Source: Candidatus Saccharibacteria bacterium UBA2018 (GTDB taxonomy: Bacteria > Patescibacteriota > Saccharimonadia > Saccharimonadales > Saccharimonadaceae). Taken from it: a stretch of 64,000 nt of DNA. How positions within the stretch are numbered: the stretch's first letter is position 1; each line of letters begins with the position of its first letter. Where the stretch lies: assembly GCA_002335175.1 (NCBI GenBank), contig DDCA01000001.1:124001-188000 (forward strand), in the 5' to 3' direction. The translations under genes and the position numbers were made by a program. This document shows positions 58,993 through 64,000 of this stretch, piece after piece. The notes under the pieces were generated by a model. It did not search any database. It worked only from the letters and a program-made list of their open reading frames with translations, and was not told the origin of the DNA.

Positions 58993-59557
58993 ACGGGCAC
59001 CAAATTCCGTCCGAAGTCGTACTGGTGCCAAAATTACTCTTTGTTACGAACCACCATCCGTTTTGCCGGGAGAAGTACGCAATCAGGTATGACGCGCCGG
59101 CGTGACCTTGGACACTGTCGGTGAGAGTGTATGTGCAGCCTGAGATGGTATAGGCGCGGGTCGCGTTGGCATCCGTCGTCGTCTTTGTCAGATAATAAAC
59201 TTTATTTTGGTCCCATGTGCAATTCGCCCCGGCATGGGTTATCAATTGGACCTGCGAACCGTTGAGCGTATTGGATGCGACACCGGTTTTCGAGTAAATA
59301 TTGTTATAGTCCGGAGCTACGGTGCAGCTCGGTGCTGTTGCTCCGCCTGAGGTAAATAATGTTTGCGCCGACGGGTATTCATTGTTCGAACTGTAGTACC
59401 GCTCGGCGCCAGACTTAATAGCATTCGCAATTGAACGGGCCTGTCCGTCGACGGCACGTTGCCGGTATTGGTTGAATCCAAATACGCCTACCGTCGTCAA
59501 AATCAAAATAACCGTAACGACAACAGTTACTTCAATTAACGTGAAACCGCGCTTCAT
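58979..59557 (-). CDS. Lone type IV prepilin
   Basis: 192 aa from the ATG at 59557 (an ATG two codons upstream is in frame). Very short leader MKRG, then FTLIEVTVVVTVILILTTVGVFGFNQYRQRAVDGQARSIANAI with Glu5. C-terminal domain contains YYSSNNEYPSAQTLF, typical of major pilins/pseudopilins, and several Cys. It is away from the main pilus operon and has its own promoter, so it may be an alternative subunit expressed under other conditions. Confidence 0.85.
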   Translation of the reverse strand: MKRGFTLIEVTVVVTVILILTTVGVFGFNQYRQRAVDGQARSIANAIKSGAERYYSSNNEYPSAQTLFTSGGATAPSCTVAPDYNNIYSKTGVASNTLNGSQVQLITHAGANCTWDQNKVYYLTKTTTDANATRAYTISGCTYTLTDSVQGHAGASYLIAYFSRQNGWWFVTKSNFGTSTTSDGIWCPFRSL

Positions 59558-59565
59558 GTACATTA

Positions 59566-59571
59566 ACTGTA
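59566..59571 (-). promoter_or_regulatory. -10 box TACAGT for the lone pilin
   Basis: Lies 8 nt before the ATG at 59557, which supports that ATG rather than the one at 59563. Confidence 0.45.
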
Positions 59572-59600
59572 ATGAAGCAAGACGGTTCCGTCAATCGGGC

Positions 59601-60896
59601 TTATGCTTTTCGTTCGAGTACCACAAGGTGCTCTATGTGCGGCGTACATGGGAAGAAGTTATAGCCGCGGTGAGCTTTAATGCCATAAATTCCAGCCAGG
59701 TGTGCTACATCACGGGCTTGGGTAACGGGATTGCAGCTAAGATAAATGATTTTGGATGGAGCTGTTTCTAGCAGTCTCTCTATGACTTCGGGGTGAAGCC
59801 CGGCTCGCGGCGGATCGACAATAATAAGCTTGTCGGCCGTGATTTCACTGAGCGCACTTTCAGAAGTCGCTAAAACAGCTTTCGCGTCGCTGTCTAGCGC
59901 CGTAATGTTGCGCTGCATTTCATTAACGGCGTATTCATCTGACTCAACCATCGTTATACCGGCTCCCCCGATAGTCAGCCCGATTGTGCCGACACCGGAA
60001 TATAAATCGACAGCTGGCTGCTTCGACGCAGTGACGTGTGTCTGCATTTCTTTCAAAGCAGCCTCATAAATTGGGATATTAACCTGGAAAAAGCTTTCTG
60101 CGGCATAATTGAATGGGATGCCCAGGATTGAATCGTGAAGCGTTACTTCCCCAAATCGCGCTAACCGCTTGGTAATTTTGCTGGCGGGGCTTTTTGGGTC
60201 GGAGTAGATAATTTCACCACCCTGCGCCGGCAACTTACCGGCTTCATCGGCTGTTATATAATCGGCAGATTCGTTCTTGACATACAGCTGCCATACGCAG
60301 TTACCGGATTGGTCGCAGCGGATAAGTAATGTCTTTAAGTCACGAGCTTCATACTGCTTTTTGCGCAGGATGTCTCGGATTGCTCGGGCGAGGACATTAA
60401 TTTCTTCGCGGGCGAGAGACGTACCTTCAACCGGTACTTTGCCTTTTGAGCCACGGACAAAAAATGCCAGTTCGAGCCGGTTGTTTTCTGTATCCCAGTA
60501 CCAACTAAATTCGGTTTTGTTCCGGTAGCCAAAGCGACGGTCGTCCATATGCACTTCGATTGGGTGCGGTAGTACGATGTCATGAAGCTCGAAAGCCTCC
60601 TCAATTAACGCGGCTTTATAGTGCCGCTCAGCCTCGGGTGACATAATCTGCCACGGACTGGTTGAAAGATAACTTTTGGGGTCGAGGGGCTCAATGCGCT
60701 CACTACTCGCCTGCAGCACATCAATAACACGGCCTTCGATGAGTTTAGAGCGCTTCTTAGTCACCTGCAGACGGACGGTTTCACCCGGCAATCCGCCCCA
60801 CGCAAACAGCTTGCGGCCATCAGAATACAAGCCGAGCGCTTGGCCACCGCCAACAATTTTTTCAAGTGTCGTTTCAACGACTGGGAACTTACTCAC
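59601..60896 (-). CDS. 23S rRNA (uracil-5-)-methyltransferase, RlmCD/TrmA family
   Basis: 431 aa, GTG start. N-terminal TRAM domain (VETTLEKIVGGGQALGLYSDGRKLFAWGGLPGETVRLQV), a central domain without a visible iron-sulfur Cys cluster, and the SAM-dependent core: DLYSGVGTIGLTI (motif I), IIVDPPRAGLHPEVIE, and SCNPVTQARD with the catalytic Cys. It makes 5-methyluridine in rRNA. TAGCAT lies 7 nt before the GTG. Confidence 0.92.
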   Translation of the reverse strand: MSKFPVVETTLEKIVGGGQALGLYSDGRKLFAWGGLPGETVRLQVTKKRSKLIEGRVIDVLQASSERIEPLDPKSYLSTSPWQIMSPEAERHYKAALIEEAFELHDIVLPHPIEVHMDDRRFGYRNKTEFSWYWDTENNRLELAFFVRGSKGKVPVEGTSLAREEINVLARAIRDILRKKQYEARDLKTLLIRCDQSGNCVWQLYVKNESADYITADEAGKLPAQGGEIIYSDPKSPASKITKRLARFGEVTLHDSILGIPFNYAAESFFQVNIPIYEAALKEMQTHVTASKQPAVDLYSGVGTIGLTIGGAGITMVESDEYAVNEMQRNITALDSDAKAVLATSESALSEITADKLIIVDPPRAGLHPEVIERLLETAPSKIIYLSCNPVTQARDVAHLAGIYGIKAHRGYNFFPCTPHIEHLVVLERKA

Positions 60897-60903
60897 TCTT
60901 ACT

Positions 60904-60909
60904 ATGCTA
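60904..60909 (-). promoter_or_regulatory. -10-like TAGCAT before the rRNA methyltransferase
   Basis: Lies 7 nt before the GTG at 60896. A weaker match than the others listed. Confidence 0.35.
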
Positions 60910-60923
60910 CCAAATGGGTGGGC

Positions 60924-62156
60924 CTAGCGCTTGTCGACAAAGGTTAGCGCCTTACCATGCTTCCCGCCTCGGCCGGTCCGACCAATTCGGTGAATATAGT
61001 CATCGTAGGTTGCGGGCTGGTCGAAGTTAATAACATGGCTGACGTTGGGAATGTCCAGGCCTCGGGCAGCCACATCCGTCGCGACTAGAACCTTCACGGC
61101 GTTCTCCTTGAAGGATCTTAAGGCCCGCTGGCGTTGTGACTGTGATTTGTTTCCATGGATTGCGGCCGACGGAATGCCTTGGTTGGTCAGGCTGTCAGCC
61201 AGACGCTGCACGCCGTATTTTGTTTCACCAAACACAAGTACTTTGTCGAACTCCTCCTTGCTCAAAAGGTCGTGAAGTAAGTCGTGCTTGTGCTGTTTGT
61301 CGGTTGCCTCAATAATGTCCTGCAAAACGTGGTCGCTGGTTTCGCCCGTTCGGACCGAAACGGTCTCTGGACTATGCGTAAACTCTTGAATGAGTGTCTG
61401 GATAGCCGGCGTAATCGTCGCGCTAAAGCATAACGTCTGACGGTGAGACGGCAACAGGCGGGCTACCTTTTTAATGTCGTTAATAAAGCCCATGTCGAGC
61501 ATACGGTCGGCTTCATCTAGTACGAAGTATTGAACACCATCAAGGCGCAGTGCACCGCGCTGCAGCAAGTCGTTCAAGCGGCCGGGCGTGCCGATAATAA
61601 TGTGTGGTCCACGCTTCAAATCACGCATTTGGCGGTCAATATTCGTACCTCCAACTAGGACAGTTGAGAAAATACGCATGTCGCGCGAGAACCGTTTGGC
61701 CTCAGCTTCGATTTGCTGGGCAAGCTCGCGGGTCGGAGCCATAATAAGGACGCTGCTGCGTTCGGGTTTGCGGGCTAGTTTCGTCAAAATCGGAAGCAGA
61801 AATGCTGCCGTCTTGCCGGTACCGGTGTTGGCGAGTCCAATAACGTCTTTGCCGTCGAGCACTAATGGAATTGCCTGGTCCTGGATAGCACTCGGTGCAG
61901 TAAACTTCAGCGCTGCAAGATTTTTTTGCAGAGTTGGGTCTAGAGCAAAGTCGGTAAAGAGGTGCGTGGGTTCGTACACCTCAGGGGTTTGGTCAACCGC
62001 GGTGCGGTTAATAAACTTGCTCGGGTGAATGAACTGTTTACGCGCGCCCTTCTGGCGCGGCTGTGACGAGCGGCCACGGCCGCCAAAGCGGTTATTATTA
62101 CTATTTGATTTTTTAGGACCACGGTTTGCGCGGCCACCAAAATAAGATTGAGACAT
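60924..62156 (-). CDS. DEAD-box RNA helicase
   Basis: 410 aa. Basic RG/SN-rich N-terminus (FGGRANRGPKKSNSNNNRFGG) that may bind RNA, then DEAD core motifs: Q motif (FTAPSAIQDQAIP), ANTGTGKTA, PTRELAQQ, TPGRLND, DEAD, SAT, ARGLDIP and HRIGRTGRGG. It remodels RNA, probably in ribosome biogenesis or the cold. An SD GAAAGGT precedes the ATG. It has a ~110-nt leader with hairpins, in contrast to the leaderless neighbours, so it is likely regulated at the mRNA level. Confidence 0.95.
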   Translation of the reverse strand: MSQSYFGGRANRGPKKSNSNNNRFGGRGRSSQPRQKGARKQFIHPSKFINRTAVDQTPEVYEPTHLFTDFALDPTLQKNLAALKFTAPSAIQDQAIPLVLDGKDVIGLANTGTGKTAAFLLPILTKLARKPERSSVLIMAPTRELAQQIEAEAKRFSRDMRIFSTVLVGGTNIDRQMRDLKRGPHIIIGTPGRLNDLLQRGALRLDGVQYFVLDEADRMLDMGFINDIKKVARLLPSHRQTLCFSATITPAIQTLIQEFTHSPETVSVRTGETSDHVLQDIIEATDKQHKHDLLHDLLSKEEFDKVLVFGETKYGVQRLADSLTNQGIPSAAIHGNKSQSQRQRALRSFKENAVKVLVATDVAARGLDIPNVSHVINFDQPATYDDYIHRIGRTGRGGKHGKALTFVDKR

Positions 62157-62171
62157 GAATACCTTTCTAAG

Positions 62172-62279
62172 CGTTCATTTAATATTTGATGAACGGCCAG
62201 AAACGGTATATTTCGGTATAAAGTTTAGGTATTCATCCCAGTGTTATTTAGGTAAATAACACCTTATAATTTCATTATA
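62172..62279 (-). promoter_or_regulatory. Structured leader and promoter of the DEAD-box helicase gene
   Basis: On the minus strand TATAAT (62274-62279) would start transcription near 62266. The near-palindrome GTGTTATTTA-GG-TAAATAACAC (62241-62262) follows at once, then CGTTCAT / ATGAACG (62172-62178 and 62089-62095 offset by +100, i.e. 62189-62195) before the SD. Candidate operator or autoregulatory leader. Confidence 0.5.
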
Positions 62280-62307
62280 GCACAAGTACTATATTTTGTC
62301 TAGTAGT

Positions 62308-62313
62308 TATACT
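62308..62313 (+). promoter_or_regulatory. -10 box TATACT for leaderless cyclo-ligase gene
   Basis: Lies 6 nt before the ATG at 62320. It favours this ATG over the longer in-frame ORF from 62296. Confidence 0.55.
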
Positions 62314-62319
62314 GATGTT

Positions 62320-62829
62320 ATGGACAAAGCCGCCCTTCGTCAAGAATTCATGGCTCTTCGGAAAAACCTGCCAAATGGGGATGTTGCCGGAAAAAGCCGC
62401 CTGATTGCCCGGGCCGTTCAAAACCTAGTCGATTGGGCAGCTGTGCACACGGTACATGCGTACCGGTCTAACGCTGAGTGGAGTGAGGCTGAAACAAGTT
62501 GGATCGAAACATTTATCGCACGTGAGTGGCCGCAAATCGCCATCTCATACCCGCCTATTACGAATACAGCACCAATATCGAGCGGTGTATTTGACGTCAT
62601 TATTGTTCCACTCGTTGCATTCGATGATTCGTGCCATCGGCTGGGCCATGGCGGCGGTTGGTACGACCGGTTTTTGGCTACCCAGCCGAATGCACTCAAA
62701 ATTGGGTTGGCATTTGATATTCAGCAGGTTGACATTCTGCCGGTTGAGGAGCATGACATACCACTCGACTGTATTGTGACAGAAAGCCGGATTATCAAGA
62801 GATCGGCATTCCGCCCGTCACTGCAATAA
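62320..62829 (+). CDS. 5-formyltetrahydrofolate cyclo-ligase
   Basis: 169 aa. N-terminal KAALRQEFMALRKNL, the ATP/folate segment, and the hallmark RLGHGGGWYDRFL near residue 107, followed by IGLAFDIQQVDILPVEEHDIPLD. It converts 5-formyl-THF to methenyl-THF using ATP, salvaging or recycling folates; useful to an organism that imports folate. The end overlaps the convergent SDR gene by 35 nt. Confidence 0.93.
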   Translation: MDKAALRQEFMALRKNLPNGDVAGKSRLIARAVQNLVDWAAVHTVHAYRSNAEWSEAETSWIETFIAREWPQIAISYPPITNTAPISSGVFDVIIVPLVAFDDSCHRLGHGGGWYDRFLATQPNALKIGLAFDIQQVDILPVEEHDIPLDCIVTESRIIKRSAFRPSLQ

Positions 62830-63688
62830 TCTCAGCGGTAACATAGGACGATTCATTACTCGCCAGAAAAACATAGGCTCCTGCCAGTTCGGCCGGCTGC
62901 CCCGCCCGGCCCATTGGTGATTGCCCGCCAAATTTGGTAAGTTTTTCCATCGGCTGGCCGTAGCTTGGTTGGAGCGGTGTCCAAATGGGGCCCGGCGCGA
63001 CAGCATTTACTCTTATACCTTTTTTAACTAGCTGCGCCGCAAGGCCTTTCGTAAAGTTGGCAATCGCGGCCTTTGTAGCGGCGTAGTCTAAGAGCCCCTC
63101 TGACGGTTCGTAGGCTTGGATGGAGGTGGTGTTAATGATTGCACTGCCGGCTGGCAAATGCTTCATCGCTGCCTTCACGATTCTGAACATAGCAATGATA
63201 TTTATTTGGAAGGTCTGTTCAACTTGCTCTAACTCCAGTTTTTCAATGTCGTCGACATAGACCTGCTTGCCGGCATTGTTTACTAGAATATCCAGACCGT
63301 TTAGCTTTACAGCAGCTTTATCGACCAAGTCAGTGCAAAACGCTGCATCCATCAAATCACCTTCGATTGGCACGGCTTTGCGGCCGGCCGCTTCAATCTG
63401 GCGTGTTGTTTCGTCGGCATCCTCCTTCTCGGCTGGCAAATATGTGAAGGCTACATCAGCGCCCTCTTTGGCATAGGCAATGGCTACTGCCCTGCCAATG
63501 CCAGAGTCGCCGCCGGTAACGAGCGCTTTGCGGCCTTGTAGCCGACCGTGGCCCTCGTAGGAGTCCTGACCGTGGTCGGCTGTGGGCTGAAGTTTGCTAT
63601 CGAGACCTGGCTCGTCCTGACGCTGCTCAGGAATATCGAGCTTTGGATACATAGTCGTTGGGTCATAAAGTCCGTCGTATAATTTCAA
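62795..63688 (-). CDS. SDR-family oxidoreductase (YghA/glucose-dehydrogenase-like)
   Basis: 297 aa, TTG start with AAAGGAG upstream. A 50-residue N-terminal extension with YDPTTMYPKLDIPEQRQDEPG, typical of the YghA/YhdF subgroup, precedes the Rossmann fold: TGGDSGIGRAVA, NNAG, catalytic Ser in NTTSIQAY and Tyr-Lys in DYAATKAA. NAD(P)H-dependent; substrate unknown. Members often accompany stress genes, and here ChaB is encoded 3 nt upstream. Confidence 0.92.
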   Translation of the reverse strand: MKLYDGLYDPTTMYPKLDIPEQRQDEPGLDSKLQPTADHGQDSYEGHGRLQGRKALVTGGDSGIGRAVAIAYAKEGADVAFTYLPAEKEDADETTRQIEAAGRKAVPIEGDLMDAAFCTDLVDKAAVKLNGLDILVNNAGKQVYVDDIEKLELEQVEQTFQINIIAMFRIVKAAMKHLPAGSAIINTTSIQAYEPSEGLLDYAATKAAIANFTKGLAAQLVKKGIRVNAVAPGPIWTPLQPSYGQPMEKLTKFGGQSPMGRAGQPAELAGAYVFLASNESSYVTAEIIAVTGGMPIS

Positions 63689-63691
63689 GAC

Positions 63692-63925
63692 TTAGTCTCC
63701 TTTCTGGTGCCACTTGCCGTCGTCACCTTTTTCGTACTTTTGCTTGACTGCCGCCCACGCAACGCGGTGAGCTGTCTCTTCTCGGTCAGCGTTATCTCGG
63801 CGTTCCTCTGGGGTGTCGTACTGATCCCAGGCGCTATTGAATGCTTCTTTATATATGTCTTGGGCATGCTCCGGTAGAACGTTCTTGACGCTGTCCGGCA
63901 GCTCGTTCAGGTTGCTATAAGGCAT
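63692..63925 (-). CDS. chaB: ChaB-family protein
   Basis: 77 aa. Very close to the ChaB pattern: MPYSNLNELPDSVKNVLPEHAQDIYKEAFNSAW near the start, REETAHRVAWAAVKQKYEKGDDGKWHQK at the end. The function is poorly known; linked historically to cation transport regulation. Perfect SD AAAGGAGGT. Probably forms an operon with the SDR gene. Confidence 0.93.
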   Translation of the reverse strand: MPYSNLNELPDSVKNVLPEHAQDIYKEAFNSAWDQYDTPEERRDNADREETAHRVAWAAVKQKYEKGDDGKWHQKGD

Positions 63926-63944
63926 AGTTTACCTCCTTTAGACA

Positions 63945-64000
63945 TTAACGGTACTCTGGGTTGTGAAATCCCCAGCGTTCTCCATTTTTCCATGCTTCTG
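63945..64000 (-). CDS. 3' end of a gene entering from the right edge
   Basis: The minus strand reads EAWKNGERWGFHNPEYR then TAA, ending about 20 nt before the chaB start. Trp/Arg-rich but too short to classify. Another frame is also open to a later stop, so the frame choice is uncertain. It could be the upstream gene of the chaB-SDR operon. Confidence 0.4.
   Translation of the reverse strand, partial: EAWKNGERWGFHNPEYR

Noticed and set aside
1..64000. CRISPR arrays, transposases, integrases, prophage modules or rRNA genes
   Set aside because: No regularly spaced repeats and no matching proteins or RNA signatures were seen on either strand.

Overview
The window looks like a chromosome segment of a small-genome Candidate Phyla Radiation bacterium, most likely a Saccharibacterium (TM7). 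This rests on inference. Base composition is close to balanced. UGA is used as an ordinary stop codon (for example at the end of atpG), which argues against Absconditabacteria and Gracilibacteria. The gene set combines type IV pili, sortases with LPXTG-like surface proteins, stand-alone receiver proteins and an F-type ATP synthase, with no amino-acid or nucleotide biosynthesis operons. No transposase, integrase or CRISPR array was seen.

Layout. 1-5.6 kb: minus-strand der (cut by the window edge), an unknown protein, an RluF-type pseudouridine synthase, and a receiver protein/histidine kinase pair that both carry Pro-rich tails. 5.7-7.6 kb: an unknown 401-aa protein and a GC-rich cassette. 7.6-12.4 kb: a sortase locus with a GT2-like membrane protein, a sortase and two divergent sortase substrates sharing a Cys-bounded repeat. 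12.4-22.3 kb: one long minus-strand series holding a sensor kinase, a membrane protein, two receivers, PilB, PilC and five pilin-like proteins, one with a large repeated WNG/WSG domain. 22.4-31 kb: tRNA-Glu, a further receiver and kinase, a DUF3048 protein, gltX, two envelope proteins and a second sortase. 31.0-31.4 kb: a disordered tRNA-Leu cluster in which an intact tRNA-Leu(CAA) lies between the two halves of another tRNA-Leu, next to a 2H phosphoesterase gene. 31.4-42.7 kb: housekeeping enzymes (HAD phosphatase, guanylate-kinase-like protein, exonuclease III, SmpB, cytidylate-kinase-like protein), two divergent GT4 glycosyltransferases and GC-rich cassettes. 43.1-45.5 kb: a pilin-like giant with RCC1 repeats and a ricin-type lectin. 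45.7-52.8 kb: the ATP synthase operon with two extra small ORFs inserted. 52.7-55.2 kb: a dihydrouridine synthase, then a patch of tiny GC-rich genes and strong hairpins. 55.2-64 kb: a UvrD/RecB-like helicase-nuclease, a lone pilin, an rRNA methyltransferase, a DEAD-box helicase, 5-formyltetrahydrofolate cyclo-ligase, an SDR and ChaB.

How it fits together. The pilus motor, pilin-like proteins with adhesin domains, sortases, surface proteins, glycosyltransferases and sensor kinases read as a cell-surface programme for an attached (epibiotic) lifestyle. The ATP synthase would provide or use the proton gradient.

Two styles of gene start coexist. Many first-in-operon genes have a TANNNT -10 box only 6-9 nt before the start codon, implying leaderless mRNAs. 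Internal genes and the GC-rich cassettes use Shine-Dalgarno sites. The tRNA-Leu cluster, the propeller/lectin pilins, the extra ATP synthase ORFs and the GC-rich cassettes are the most unusual items.
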